From Rhodococcoides kyotonense (lineage in GTDB: Bacteria; Actinomycetota; Actinomycetes; Mycobacteriales; Mycobacteriaceae): a stretch of 64,000 nt of DNA. How positions within the stretch are numbered: the stretch's first letter is position 1; each line of letters starts with the position of its first letter. The position numbers and the translations under genes were made by a program. Where the stretch lies: positions 248,001-312,000 of the forward strand of contig NZ_FZOW01000005.1 of the NCBI RefSeq assembly GCF_900188125.1, given 5' to 3'. The notes beneath the pieces were generated by a model. That model was not told the origin of the DNA and did not search any database. It worked only from the letters and a program-made list of their open reading frames with translations. This document shows positions 42,424 through 54,032 of the stretch, one piece after another.

Positions 42424-43872
42424 GTGACACAATCAAAAAGCGGGTCTAGCAGTAGCGGATCGGGAGATTCGACCACCGGTTATCCGCCCGACACCAAAGA
42501 GTTGAACCCCGACGAAAAGAAGGTTCTGCATCGGGCGATCGGTGGATCCGCGCTCGGTAACGCAGTCGAGTGGTTCGACTACGCGGTGTACGGCTACCTG
42601 GCTGTCTACATCGCCGCGAATTTCTTCCCGTCGGAGGACGGGGGAGCGAGCCTGTTGTCGACGTTCGCGGTGCTCGCGGCGTCGTTCATCATCCGCCCGA
42701 TCGGTGGCATCGTTCTCGGCCCGCTGGGTGACCGCATCGGTCGCCAGAAGGTGCTGGTCCTCACCGTCACGATGATGTCGATCGCCACGGCAGCGATCGG
42801 TATTCTGCCGACGTTCGACACCATCGGCATCCTCGCGCCGATCCTGTTGCTGGTCTGCCGCCTGGTTCAGGGATTCTCCACCGGTGGCGAATACGGCGGA
42901 GCAGCAGTGTTCATGGCCGAGTACGCACCGGACCGTCGACGCGGATTCTTCGGTTCGTTCCTCGAATTCGGCACTCTCGCAGGCACAGTCGCAGGTGCGA
43001 CGCTCTGTACTCTGCTCAACCTCGGTCTCGGCGACGACACGATGGAGGCCTGGGGCTGGCGTATCCCGTTCCTGGTCACGTTGCCGCTCGGCATCGTTGC
43101 TCTGTGGCTGCGTACTCGTCTGGAAGATTCGCCCGTGTTCTCCGAGGCCAAGGCCGACGGCGAGACCGTGGCCGAGGGATCCGAGGGTGGGGCGATCGCG
43201 TCGCTCAAGACCACGCTCACCTACTGGCAGCGCATCCTCATTCTGATGGGATTCGTTCTGCTGCTGAACATCGCGTACTACACGGTGCTGACGTTCCTGC
43301 CGTCGTACCTCAGTGACACGTTGGGCCACAGCACGACTCAGTCCAACTTCACTCTCGTCGTGATCATGATCATCATGATGGCGATCATCAATCCGATCGG
43401 GTCACTGTCCGACCGCGTCGGCCGTAAACCGTTGCTGCTCACCGCATGTGTCGGATACTTCGTGTTCAGCGTTCCGCTGTTCCTGTTGATCATCAACACC
43501 GGGCTGATCGGGCAGACCATCGGACTGCTGGGCCTCGGCATTCTGCTCGTCATCATGTGCTCGTGTGTGTCGTCGACGCTGCCTGCGCTGTTCCCGACGC
43601 AGGTTCGGTACGGCGCCTTCGCCATCGGCTACAACGTCTCGACATCGCTGTTCGGCGGCACCGCACCGCTCATTTTGACGTTCCTCATCGACAAGACCGG
43701 TTCCAATCTCATTCCGGGTTGGTACATGATGCTCGCGGCCGCAATCGCATTCGTACCGATTCTGCTGATGCCCGAGACGGCGGGCCGATCGCTGCGCGGT
43801 AGCCAATGCCCCGGTGACAACGACGACGAGGTCGCTGCATCCGGCGTCGAACTGGTGGGGTACAAGGGTTGA
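42424..43872 (+). CDS. MHS-family MFS transporter (ProP-like solute:proton symporter)
   Basis: A 12-TMS importer of the metabolite:H+ symporter family. It carries the family signatures NAVEWFDYAVYGYLAVYIA in TM1, GDRIGRQKVL in the TM2-TM3 loop, and RLVQGFSTGGEYGGAAVFMAEY in TM4. MHS members carry osmolytes such as proline, betaine and ectoine (ProP) or organic acids. In this cluster uptake of the catabolic substrate is the likely role. I prefer GTG 42424 (482 residues, GAGAGG upstream) over ATG 42400, which lacks a ribosome binding site. It overlaps the following gene by one base (TGATG). Confidence 0.87.
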   Translation: MTQSKSGSSSSGSGDSTTGYPPDTKELNPDEKKVLHRAIGGSALGNAVEWFDYAVYGYLAVYIAANFFPSEDGGASLLSTFAVLAASFIIRPIGGIVLGPLGDRIGRQKVLVLTVTMMSIATAAIGILPTFDTIGILAPILLLVCRLVQGFSTGGEYGGAAVFMAEYAPDRRRGFFGSFLEFGTLAGTVAGATLCTLLNLGLGDDTMEAWGWRIPFLVTLPLGIVALWLRTRLEDSPVFSEAKADGETVAEGSEGGAIASLKTTLTYWQRILILMGFVLLLNIAYYTVLTFLPSYLSDTLGHSTTQSNFTLVVIMIIMMAIINPIGSLSDRVGRKPLLLTACVGYFVFSVPLFLLIINTGLIGQTIGLLGLGILLVIMCSCVSSTLPALFPTQVRYGAFAIGYNVSTSLFGGTAPLILTFLIDKTGSNLIPGWYMMLAAAIAFVPILLMPETAGRSLRGSQCPGDNDDEVAASGVELVGYKG

Positions 43873-44837
43873 TGCAGGACAGGCCGGTCGTCGTCGTACT
43901 CCACGCCGATCACCTTCCCGAAGGGATGGACGCGGTATCCGCTGTGGCCGAAGTGCGTTATGCCACAGCGGATACCCTCGGTGATGCGATGCCGGGCGCC
44001 GACGTCCTGCTGCTGTGGGACTTCTTCTCGTCCGCAGTTCCCGATGTCTGGGATCGCTGCGATTCGCTGCGGTGGATCCACATCGCCGCAGCGGGTGTCG
44101 ACTCGTTGATGTTCGACGAGCTGGCGACATCTCAAGTGGTCGTGACCAATTCACGAGGCATTTTCGACCGACCGATCGCGGAGTTCGTCCTCGGACAGAT
44201 TCTGAACTTCGCCAAGGAGACCGCGGTGTCCGCGGAGTTGCAGCGCGCACGAGTATGGCGGCACAGAGAGACCGAAATGATCGACGGGTCTCACGCGATG
44301 GTCGTCGGAACGGGTGCGATCGGACGTGAGATCGCGCGTCTGCTCACCGCAGTCGGGGTGACAGTGTCCGGGGTCGGCCGTACGGCACGAGACGGCGACC
44401 CGGATTTCGGTGTCGTGCACGCGAGTTCGCAGCTTGCGGACGTGGTCCACGACGTCGACTACCTCGTCCTCATTGCGCCGCTGACCGATCTGACGCGGGG
44501 CGTCGTCGACGCGCGTGTACTGGGTGCCGCCAAGCCCGGGGTCAGGGTCGTCAACGTCGGGCGTGGTGAATTGCTCGATACCGCAGCGCTTCTCGACGGT
44601 TTACGCAGCGGTCAGGTGGCGGGCGCGGCGCTCGACGTGTTCGACACCGAACCGCTACCGGAGGACAGTCCTCTGTGGTCGACGGAGAACCTCGTCGTCA
44701 CGCCGCACATGAGCGGCGACAGCAAGGGGTGGCGTCGTCGGCTGGCAGGTCTCTTCGTCGCGAACTTCGAGCGCTATGCGGCGTCGGAGGATCTGCAGAA
44801 CGTCGTGGACAAGAAGCTCGGTTTCGTGTCGAGCTGA
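43872..44837 (+). CDS. D-isomer-specific 2-hydroxyacid dehydrogenase
   Basis: An NAD(P)-dependent oxidoreductase of 321 residues with a Rossmann GTGAIGREIARLL motif at about 145-157. It has catalytic-domain features including NVGRGELLDTAALLDGL (Arg), DTEPLPEDSPLW (Glu) and a final VTPHMSG (His). It reduces a 2-oxo acid to the D-2-hydroxy acid or the reverse. It ends the operon. Together with the FAD/4Fe-4S D-2-hydroxyacid dehydrogenase in the same cluster it hints at a D-2-hydroxyacid intermediate or by-product. ATG 43872 overlaps the transporter stop. Confidence 0.87.
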   Translation: MQDRPVVVVLHADHLPEGMDAVSAVAEVRYATADTLGDAMPGADVLLLWDFFSSAVPDVWDRCDSLRWIHIAAAGVDSLMFDELATSQVVVTNSRGIFDRPIAEFVLGQILNFAKETAVSAELQRARVWRHRETEMIDGSHAMVVGTGAIGREIARLLTAVGVTVSGVGRTARDGDPDFGVVHASSQLADVVHDVDYLVLIAPLTDLTRGVVDARVLGAAKPGVRVVNVGRGELLDTAALLDGLRSGQVAGAALDVFDTEPLPEDSPLWSTENLVVTPHMSGDSKGWRRRLAGLFVANFERYAASEDLQNVVDKKLGFVSS

Positions 44838-44846
44838 GAACCCAGT

Positions 44847-44880
44847 CCTCCACGCAGATGCATATGCATGTGCGTGGAGG
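44847..44880. terminator. Bidirectional terminator between two convergent genes
   Basis: CCTCCACGCA (44847-44856) pairs perfectly with TGCGTGGAGG (44871-44880), and ATGCAT-ATGCAT forms the inner part. Only one mismatch interrupts a 34-bp palindrome. It lies between the convergent stops of the 2-hydroxyacid dehydrogenase and Old Yellow Enzyme genes. Confidence 0.75.
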
Positions 44881-44889
44881 GCTTGGGGT

Positions 44890-47377
<2,488 letters not shown>

Positions 47378-47390
47378 AAAAGGAGCATTC

Positions 47391-48278
47391 GTGGACCGAG
47401 CACTACCGACGTCACCGCCGTTGTTCGGGAGCGTCGACGATGTCGTGTCGAAACTCGCCGAGACCGGCTATCTGGCGAACAAGGCGACGGCGACGTCGGT
47501 GTTCCTGGCGGACAGACTCGGCAAGCCGCTGCTCATCGAGGGACCTGCGGGTGTCGGCAAGACCGAGCTGGCGCGTGCGGTCGCACAGACGTCCGGCGCG
47601 GAACTCGTTCGTTTGCAGTGCTACGAGGGTGTCGACGAGGCCCGAGCACTGTACGAGTGGAACCACGCGAAGCAGATTCTGCGGATCCAGTCGAGTTCGG
47701 CGGGCCACCAGGACTGGGATTCGACCAAACTCGACGTGTTCTCCGAGGAGTTCCTTCTCGCGCGGCCGTTGCTGCAGGCGATCCGGCGTGAGGACCCGAC
47801 GGTCCTGCTGATCGACGAGACCGACAAGGCCGACGTCGAGATCGAGGGGCTGCTGCTCGAGGTCCTGAGCGACTTCGCGGTCACCATCCCGGAACTCGGC
47901 ACGATCACCGCGACCCGCACGCCGTTCGTCGTGCTGACGTCGAACGCCACGCGTGAGCTCTCCGAGGCTCTGAAGCGGCGCTGTCTGTTCCTGCACCTCG
48001 ATTTCCCCGATGCCGAGCTCGAACGCCGCATTCTCGCGAGCCGAGTTCCCGAGCTTCCCGAGGCCATCGCCGAGCAGATGGTCCGCACGGTTCGCGTGCT
48101 GCGCGCGATGCAGCTCAAGAAGCTGCCGTCGGTGGCCGAGACCATCGACTGGGGTCGCACTCTGTTGGCCCTCGGACTGGACACCCTCGACGACGACGCC
48201 GTGCGCTCGACGCTCGGAGTGGTGCTCAAACATCAGTCCGATCAGGACAAGGCTGCGGCCGAGCTTCGGCTGAACTGA
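47391..48278 (+). CDS. MoxR-family AAA+ ATPase
   Basis: A 295-residue AAA+ protein with Walker A GPAGVGKT at 51-58 and Walker B VLLIDETDKAD, then TSNATRELSEALKRRC with the sensor 1 Asn and arginine finger region. MoxR ATPases act as chaperones with a VWA-domain partner, which is the next gene (1-nt gap). GTG 47391 has AAAAGGAG upstream; the frame continues upstream across proA, but that part is a shadow. The client of the pair is unknown. Confidence 0.9.
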   Translation: MDRALPTSPPLFGSVDDVVSKLAETGYLANKATATSVFLADRLGKPLLIEGPAGVGKTELARAVAQTSGAELVRLQCYEGVDEARALYEWNHAKQILRIQSSSAGHQDWDSTKLDVFSEEFLLARPLLQAIRREDPTVLLIDETDKADVEIEGLLLEVLSDFAVTIPELGTITATRTPFVVLTSNATRELSEALKRRCLFLHLDFPDAELERRILASRVPELPEAIAEQMVRTVRVLRAMQLKKLPSVAETIDWGRTLLALGLDTLDDDAVRSTLGVVLKHQSDQDKAAAELRLN

Positions 48279-48279
48279 C

Positions 48280-49695
48280 ATGCAGTCCCCGCACGGTTTC
48301 CCCGGACACCTCGTCGACTTCGTCGAGGCGCTGCGTCGACGTGGCGTCGGCGTCGGTCCGTCGGAGACCGTCGACGCAGGCCAGGTCGTGTCGGTGCTGG
48401 ATCTGATGGACCGTGAGGCACTGCGCGAAGGCCTCGCGTGCTCGCTTCTTCGACGGCCCACCCACCGCGCGACGTTCGACGCACTGTTCGACCTGTGGTT
48501 TCCCGCCGCGTCGGGGCAGCGTGAACCGGGCAAGATCGACACGTCGCTGCCGCGCACCCCGGACGGACAGGTGGACTTCGCCGCACTCCGGGACCTCATC
48601 GCCGAGCTGCTGATCGACGGCGGGCCGGACGCGGTCGAACTGACCGAACTGCTTGCCGCGCAGATGGTCGAAGAACTCGGCCAGTACAAATCGACCAACG
48701 GGCCGTCGTTCTCGGCCTATCAGGCATTGCGTGACGTCGCACCCGACACTCTGCTCAGCAGGATCCTCGAAGGACTGCTCGGCCGCAACGACGACGCGTC
48801 GACCCGCTCGTCCGGTGGCTACGAGGACGAAGTGGCCAAACGTACTGCGGCACAACGGCTTGCCGATCTGCGCATGATGGTCGACAAGGAGACGCGACGC
48901 CGCGCCGCGGAGCAGTTGGGCAAAGAGCGCGTCGCGAGCTACGGGGTTCCGAAGCTGGCCGAGGAGGTCGATTTCCTCCGCGCGTCGGACACCGAGATGG
49001 TCGCGCTGCGGCGCAGTGTCACACCACTCGCGCGGTTGCTGGCTTCGAGGCTCGCGGTCCGTCGTAGTCGCAGTCGAGCCGGTGCGATCGATCTTCGGCG
49101 TACATTGCGCAAGTCGATGTCGACCGGAGGAGTTCCGATCGACCTCGTGCAACGAAAGCCGCGACGTGCACGCCCCGAGCTGGTGGTGCTGTGCGACGTG
49201 TCCGGGTCCGTCTCTGGATTCAGCCATTTCACGCTGCTGCTGGTTCATGCTCTGCGAGAACAGTTCTCACGAGTGCGGATCTTCGCGTTCATAGACTCGA
49301 CGGACGAGGTGACTCGATTCTTCGACTCGGGGGCGGATCTCGGCGCGGCGATGTCGCGAATCATTCGCGAGGCGAATCTGATCACCTACGACGGCCACTC
49401 CGATTACGGAAATGCCTTCACCACGTTCGACGACAACTATGCGGGGGCGGTGACGTCACGGACGTCGGTTCTGGTGCTGGGCGACGGCCGGACCAACTAT
49501 CGCGACCCGGGGACGGCGGCTCTCGCACGTATCGTCTCGGTCGCCAAGCATGCGTACTGGCTCAACCCCGAACCGAAGGGACAGTGGGGCTCCGGTGACT
49601 CGGCGGCGAACGTGTACGGCGACGTGATCAGCATGTACGAGTGCCGCTCTGCCAAGCAGCTGTCCGACATCGTGGCCCGTCTGCTGCCGGTGTGA
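48280..49695 (+). CDS. VWA domain-containing protein (CoxE-like)
   Basis: Partner of the MoxR ATPase. The 471 residues have a helical N-terminal part of about 290 residues and a C-terminal von Willebrand A domain. The MIDAS motif DVSGS is at 306-310, followed by [20 protein letters not shown] and a Thr/Asp region ([11 protein letters not shown]). It is cytoplasmic, with no signal peptide. MoxR-CoxE pairs assist metal insertion or assembly of large complexes, but the client here is not visible. Confidence 0.88.
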   Translation: MQSPHGFPGHLVDFVEALRRRGVGVGPSETVDAGQVVSVLDLMDREALREGLACSLLRRPTHRATFDALFDLWFPAASGQREPGKIDTSLPRTPDGQVDFAALRDLIAELLIDGGPDAVELTELLAAQMVEELGQYKSTNGPSFSAYQALRDVAPDTLLSRILEGLLGRNDDASTRSSGGYEDEVAKRTAAQRLADLRMMVDKETRRRAAEQLGKERVASYGVPKLAEEVDFLRASDTEMVALRRSVTPLARLLASRLAVRRSRSRAGAIDLRRTLRKSMSTGGVPIDLVQRKPRRARPELVVLCDVSGSVSGFSHFTLLLVHALREQFSRVRIFAFIDSTDEVTRFFDSGADLGAAMSRIIREANLITYDGHSDYGNAFTTFDDNYAGAVTSRTSVLVLGDGRTNYRDPGTAALARIVSVAKHAYWLNPEPKGQWGSGDSAANVYGDVISMYECRSAKQLSDIVARLLPV

Positions 49696-49709
49696 CGGGA
49701 TCGGCGAAG

Positions 49710-49715
49710 TAAGCT
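49710..49715 (+). promoter_or_regulatory. -10-like element of nadD, possibly leaderless
   Basis: TAAGCT ends 8 nt before the GTG at 49724, and no Shine-Dalgarno sequence intervenes. Confidence 0.4.
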
Positions 49716-49723
49716 CGACAATC

Positions 49724-50500
49724 GTGCACCCACCACCCGAGGCCACCGACTCGTCAGCAGGCCGTTCCGCGGTCCGCCGACTCGGCGTGATGGGCGGAAC
49801 GTTCGACCCGATTCACCACGGGCACCTCGTCGCAGCAAGCGAGGTCGCCAACAGCTTCGGTCTGGACGAGGTCATCTTCGTCCCCACCGGCATGCCGTGG
49901 CAGAAGGAGGGCAAAGCCGTCAGCCCTGCCGAGGACCGGTACCTGATGACGGTCATCGCCACCGCATCCAACCCCCGATTCTCGGTGAGCCGTGTCGACG
50001 TCGATCGCGAGAAGTCGACGTACACCGTCGACACGCTGCGTGATCTGCGCGCCCAGCACCCCAATGCAGAGCTGTACTTCATCACCGGCGCCGACGCGCT
50101 GGAGAGTATCCTCACGTGGCAGAACTGGGAGGAACTCTTCGAACTGGCCAAGTTCGTCGGTGTGTCGAGGCCAGGATTCGAACTGGGCGTCGAACATCTG
50201 GCGGATCACCTTCAGGATCTACCCGAGGACGCGTTGACGCTGATCGAGATTCCGGCGTTGGCCATCTCGTCGACCGATTGCAGGCTGCGGGCCAGCGAGA
50301 ATCGGCCGGTCTGGTACCTCGTGCCCGACGGCGTGGTGCAGTACATCTCGAAGAGAAATCTCTATCGACCCAGAGGCGCACAACGCCTCGACGGTTCCGT
50401 CACCATGTCGGAGCCGGCGCCGCAGAAGAAGAAACAGGCCGATTCCGTCACCCGCGCAGTGACCGGGGAATCGAGTCCGAAACAGTGGGAGAACAACTAA
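49724..50500 (+). CDS. nadD: Nicotinate-nucleotide adenylyltransferase
   Basis: Makes deamido-NAD from NaMN and ATP. The nucleotidyltransferase signature [12 protein letters not shown] is at 24-35, with [11 protein letters not shown] for substrate binding and [15 protein letters not shown] near the end of the domain. The 258 residues exceed the usual 200-220 because of about 20 extra N-terminal residues and a charged C-terminal tail of about 40 residues ([20 protein letters not shown]). The tail is probably disordered. It is followed directly by rsfS, the usual arrangement. Confidence 0.94.
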   Translation: MHPPPEATDSSAGRSAVRRLGVMGGTFDPIHHGHLVAASEVANSFGLDEVIFVPTGMPWQKEGKAVSPAEDRYLMTVIATASNPRFSVSRVDVDREKSTYTVDTLRDLRAQHPNAELYFITGADALESILTWQNWEELFELAKFVGVSRPGFELGVEHLADHLQDLPEDALTLIEIPALAISSTDCRLRASENRPVWYLVPDGVVQYISKRNLYRPRGAQRLDGSVTMSEPAPQKKKQADSVTRAVTGESSPKQWENN

Positions 50501-50896
50501 GTGACTGCAACAGACGAGGCCGTGAACGTCGCGAGAATCGCGGCACTCGCGGCCGACGACAAACTGGCGACCGACGTCGTCGTGCTCGACGTCTCGGAGC
50601 AGTTGGTCATCACGGACTGCTTCGTCATCGCCTCGGCGCCCAACGAGCGCCAGGTCAGCTCGATCGTCGAGAACGTCGAAGACAAGCTGCGCGAGGCCGG
50701 ATACAAGCCGGTGCGCAAGGAAGGCACTCGCGAGGGCCGGTGGGCGCTGCTCGATTTCGTCGACGTCGTCGTCCACGTCCAGCACAACGACGAGCGCAAC
50801 TTCTACGCGCTCGAGCGTCTGTGGAAGGACTGCCCGACGGTCGACGTGCCGGGGCTCGGTGAGCGCCCGGACTCGGACTCGGAATTGGAGCAGTGA
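50501..50896 (+). CDS. rsfS: Ribosomal silencing factor RsfS
   Basis: Binds L14 on the large subunit and blocks subunit joining when nutrients are scarce. The 131 residues have the RsfS fold with VVLDVSEQLVITDCFVIASA, RKEGTREGRWALLDFVDVVVHV and FYALERLWKDCP. The GTG start directly abuts the nadD stop, and the stop overlaps the next GTG by four bases. Confidence 0.95.
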   Translation: MTATDEAVNVARIAALAADDKLATDVVVLDVSEQLVITDCFVIASAPNERQVSSIVENVEDKLREAGYKPVRKEGTREGRWALLDFVDVVVHVQHNDERNFYALERLWKDCPTVDVPGLGERPDSDSELEQ

Positions 50897-51558
50897 GCAT
50901 CGCCGCCAAGCGGCAGTTGATCCTGCTGCGTCACGGTCAGACCGAGTACAACGCCACCGACCGCATGCAGGGTCAGCTCGACACGGATCTGACCGAGCTC
51001 GGCCGGACGCAGGCCAAGGACGCCGCTGCCGTGCTGGCGGCTCGATCGCCGCTGTGCATTGTCTCGTCGGACCTTCGCCGTGCTTTCGACACCGCGGATG
51101 CACTCGGCAACGCGGCCGGTCTGCCGGTCGCCGTCGATCAGCGTCTGCGGGAGACACATCTGGGTGAGTGGCAGGGATTGACGCACCTCGACGTCGACGC
51201 CGTGGCTCCGGGTGCTCGGTTGGAATGGCGTGCGGATGCGACGATGGCCCCACCTGGAGGCGAGAATCGCATCGACGTCGCGCGTCGCAGTGTGCCCGTC
51301 GTGCAGGAGTTGATCGCGAGCCGACCCGAGTGGGGTGCAGAAGGCGCCAGTCATCCTGTCGTCCTCGTCGCGCACGGCGGTTTGATCGCCGCTCTGACGG
51401 CAGCATTGCTCGACCTGCCCGTCGACCGCTGGCCGGTGCTCGGTGGACTGTCCAACACCAGCTGGGTGCAGCTGAGCAGTCACGGCGAGGGTGACGCTCT
51501 CGGATGGCGTCTGGACGTGTGGAACGCGTCGGCGAGAGTGGCCAGTGACGTCCTCTGA
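50893..51558 (+). CDS. gpgP: Histidine phosphatase, glucosyl-3-phosphoglycerate phosphatase
   Basis: Phosphatase of the phosphoglycerate mutase superfamily. The 221 residues start [19 protein letters not shown] with phospho-accepting His14, later [15 protein letters not shown] with the second His. In mycobacteria the homologue at this position is GpgP, which makes glucosylglycerate, the primer of methylglucose lipopolysaccharide. The adjacent octT supports that role. It overlaps rsfS by GTGA and the following gene by 14 nt. Confidence 0.87.
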   Translation: MSIAAKRQLILLRHGQTEYNATDRMQGQLDTDLTELGRTQAKDAAAVLAARSPLCIVSSDLRRAFDTADALGNAAGLPVAVDQRLRETHLGEWQGLTHLDVDAVAPGARLEWRADATMAPPGGENRIDVARRSVPVVQELIASRPEWGAEGASHPVVLVAHGGLIAALTAALLDLPVDRWPVLGGLSNTSWVQLSSHGEGDALGWRLDVWNASARVASDVL

Positions 51559-52315
51559 CGACTACTCGGCGCAGCCGGTGGCGCCGGGGACGCCGCCGGT
51601 GTTGCTGGTGTTGGCGGACTCGCTCAGCTATTACGGCCCGAAAGGCGGCCTCCCGGTCGACGACCCGAGAATCTGGCCCAATCTGGTTGCGGCAGAGCTG
51701 GGTTGGACAGTCGAACTCGTCGCGCGCATCGGCTGGACCAGTCGCGACGTGTGGTGGGCATTGACGCAGGATCCCCGTGTGTGGGCGGCCATTCCGAAGG
51801 CGGGCGCCGTCGTGTTCGGTGTCGGCGGCATGGACTCGCTGCCGTCTCCGCTTCCGACGGCGCTGCGAGAACAGATTCGCTATGTTCGGCCACCCGCGCT
51901 GCGTCGTGTCGTCCGGGACGCGTATCAGTGGGTGCAGCCTCGTTTGTCGCCGCTGGGCTGGCCGGTCGCGCTGCCGCCGAAGTTGAGCGTCGACTATCTG
52001 GAGAAGTCGCGCGCCGCGCTGGCCTATGTCCGACCCGAGCTTCCGGTCATCGGAACGCTACCGTCGGTGCACCGCAGCGACGCCTACGGAAACGTTCACA
52101 CCGGCCGTCCCGCCGCCGAGCGGGCACTGCGTCGGTGGAGTACGGACACCGGTGTGCCGCTGGTCGACCTCGCCGACGCAGTGCGCGAGAACATCATGTC
52201 CGGCAACGCGAATCCCGATGGCATTCACTGGGGTTGGGACGCGCACGTGGCCGTCGCGGACGCGATGCTCGCACACCTACGGCCCCTTGTGGGTGCGGAC
52301 GGTCGTCGGGCGTGA
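51545..52315 (+). CDS. octT: SGNH hydrolase-like diglucosylglycerate octanoyltransferase
   Basis: SGNH/GDSL-fold acyltransferase of 256 residues. The nucleophile Ser26 is in [10 protein letters not shown], the oxyanion residues are in [10 protein letters not shown], and the DxxH dyad is in [12 protein letters not shown]. The mycobacterial gene in this slot adds octanoate to diglucosylglycerate during methylglucose lipopolysaccharide synthesis. GTG 51545 lies within the 3' end of gpgP and overlaps it by 14 nt, so the two are coupled. The GTG of the next gene overlaps its stop. Confidence 0.8.
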   Translation: MTSSDDYSAQPVAPGTPPVLLVLADSLSYYGPKGGLPVDDPRIWPNLVAAELGWTVELVARIGWTSRDVWWALTQDPRVWAAIPKAGAVVFGVGGMDSLPSPLPTALREQIRYVRPPALRRVVRDAYQWVQPRLSPLGWPVALPPKLSVDYLEKSRAALAYVRPELPVIGTLPSVHRSDAYGNVHTGRPAAERALRRWSTDTGVPLVDLADAVRENIMSGNANPDGIHWGWDAHVAVADAMLAHLRPLVGADGRRA

Positions 52316-53145
52316 GCGTCGTCGTCGTCACCGATTCGTCGTCGTGCATCGACACCGCGACGGCACGACGTCACGGCATGTCGATCGCACCGCTCCACAT
52401 CTTCGTCGACGGTATGGACCTCCGCGAAGGTGTCGACCCCATTTCCGAGAACTTCGCAGACGACGGGCCCGTGACGACGGCAGGCAGCTCACCCGACGAG
52501 CTCGCCCGAATCTACCGAGATGCAGTGCAGCGCAGCGGTGGTGACGGAGTCGTCGCCGTCCACATCTCGCGGGGACTGTCCAGCACGTGGGAAGCAGCGC
52601 GGCAGGCGGCAGCAGAGGTCGGCGACGGCGTACGCGTCGTGGATTCCGCCGCAGCCGGCATGGGGCTCGGATACGCAGCGCTGTCCGCCGCGACGACGGC
52701 CGCAGCCGGTGGTGACCTCGACGCCGTCTACGAGTCCGCGGTCTCGGTGTCGGCACGTGTGCGGTCCTTCATCGTCGTGGACAGGCTCGACCATCTGCGC
52801 CGCGGCGGCCGGATCGGTGCCGCTGCTGCCTTGTTGGGTACCGCCCTTGCGATGAAACCCGTTCTGCACCTGAGTGAGGGCAAGCTCGTTCTCGCGGAGA
52901 AAGCGCGCACATCGACGAAGGCGCTCGGCAAACTCGTCGGCGCGGTGGCATCGGTCGCCGGTGAGCGGGGAGTCGCCGTCACGGTGCACCACATGCAGTG
53001 CCCGGAACGCGCCGAGGTCCTCGCGTCGCAGATCGCAGAGCGTGTCCCGCAGGTCGACGGCGTCGACATCACTCCGTTCGGGGCGGTACTAGGTGCGCAT
53101 GTGGGGCCGGGAGCACTCGGCGTCGTCGTTCGTCCCGACGCCTGA
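52312..53145 (+). CDS. DegV family fatty acid-binding protein
   Basis: Binds one fatty acid and can hand it to an acyl kinase or acyltransferase. The 277 residues show the DegV features [56 protein letters not shown] and [13 protein letters not shown] 52312 overlaps the octT stop. Its place directly behind an octanoyltransferase suggests that it could supply or buffer the acyl group, but this is inference. Confidence 0.9.
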   Translation: MSVVVVTDSSSCIDTATARRHGMSIAPLHIFVDGMDLREGVDPISENFADDGPVTTAGSSPDELARIYRDAVQRSGGDGVVAVHISRGLSSTWEAARQAAAEVGDGVRVVDSAAAGMGLGYAALSAATTAAAGGDLDAVYESAVSVSARVRSFIVVDRLDHLRRGGRIGAAAALLGTALAMKPVLHLSEGKLVLAEKARTSTKALGKLVGAVASVAGERGVAVTVHHMQCPERAEVLASQIAERVPQVDGVDITPFGAVLGAHVGPGALGVVVRPDA

Positions 53146-53222
53146 AATTCCACAGGTTCCCCGTTGTCCACAGGGCAATTCGTGACCAGCACGCGACGAG
53201 ATCTGTGAACGTGCGGTCGCGT

Positions 53223-53228
53223 TAGCGT
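53223..53228 (+). promoter_or_regulatory. -10-like element of comEA, possibly leaderless
   Basis: TAGCGT ends 6 nt before the comEA ATG, and no Shine-Dalgarno sequence lies between. Confidence 0.45.
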
Positions 53229-53234
53229 CCGTTC

Positions 53235-54032
53235 ATGGCAAGTCTCTCCAGAGCTACCACGCACGACGCCGAGGATCGTGGCGACAACGATGCAGGACAA
53301 CCGAATTGGCTGTTGGCCGACGACCGGCGCGGCACAGCGCTGTCGGAGTTCCTCCCCGAACGGTGGCGCGGCGCCCGGGTGGATCCCGGACGCAAGGGAA
53401 TGCTCGCGCTGTCCGGCGTCGGGCTCGTCGTCGTTCTCGTCGCGGCGTACGGCTGGCTGCGCGACGCTCCCGCGGTAGCCCCCGTCCCGGCTCTGCCCGT
53501 GGTGCAACCGGTGTCGGACGACGCGACCTCGACAACGGTAGCGACGTCCGGTGTCGTCGAACCTGCCGTCGATCTCGTCGTCAGCGTCGTCGGTCTCGTC
53601 GTGCATGCCGGGTTGGTTCATCTTCCCGCCGGCTCCCGCGTCGCCGACGCGTTGGCCGCGGCAGGCGGTGCACGTGAGGGAGCTGACGTCATCGCGCTCA
53701 ATCTCGCCGCGAAGGTTGCCGATGGTGATCAGATCGTCGTCGGCGCGCTCCCGCCCGACGGTCGACCTGTCGTCAGTGGTACGACGAGTGATGCTGCAGT
53801 GCAGTCGAATTCGACATCGGATGCCGCAGGAGGTGGTAGTGGGCCGGTGAATCTGAACGACGCGACAGTGGCCGAACTCGACTCCTTGCCCGGTGTCGGA
53901 CCGGTCACTGCGGCCAACATCGTCGCGTGGCGGGACGTGAACGGCCCGTTCACCGATGTCGAGCAATTGTCGGAGGTGGACGGTATCGGACCGGTGCGAC
54001 TCGAGAAGCTCCGCGACCAGGTCTCGGTGTGA
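53235..54032 (+). CDS. comEA: ComEA-like DNA-binding membrane protein
   Basis: Membrane-anchored DNA receptor of the competence machinery. The 265 residues have a cytoplasmic N-terminus, one TM segment at about 56-74 (LALSGVGLVVVLVAAYGWL), an SLBB-type domain (HAGLVHLPAGSRVADALAAA) and a C-terminal pair of helix-hairpin-helix motifs (VNLNDATVAELDSLPGVGPV, then LSEVDGIGPVRLEKLRDQV). The GTG of comEC overlaps its stop. Confidence 0.9.
   Translation: MASLSRATTHDAEDRGDNDAGQPNWLLADDRRGTALSEFLPERWRGARVDPGRKGMLALSGVGLVVVLVAAYGWLRDAPAVAPVPALPVVQPVSDDATSTTVATSGVVEPAVDLVVSVVGLVVHAGLVHLPAGSRVADALAAAGGAREGADVIALNLAAKVADGDQIVVGALPPDGRPVVSGTTSDAAVQSNSTSDAAGGGSGPVNLNDATVAELDSLPGVGPVTAANIVAWRDVNGPFTDVEQLSEVDGIGPVRLEKLRDQVSV

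Noticed and set aside
47391..49695. MoxR plus VWA pair as a defence (ternary ATPase) system
   Set aside because: The pair is a conserved core block between proA and nadD in mycobacteria, with no effector gene, so a housekeeping chaperone role is more likely.
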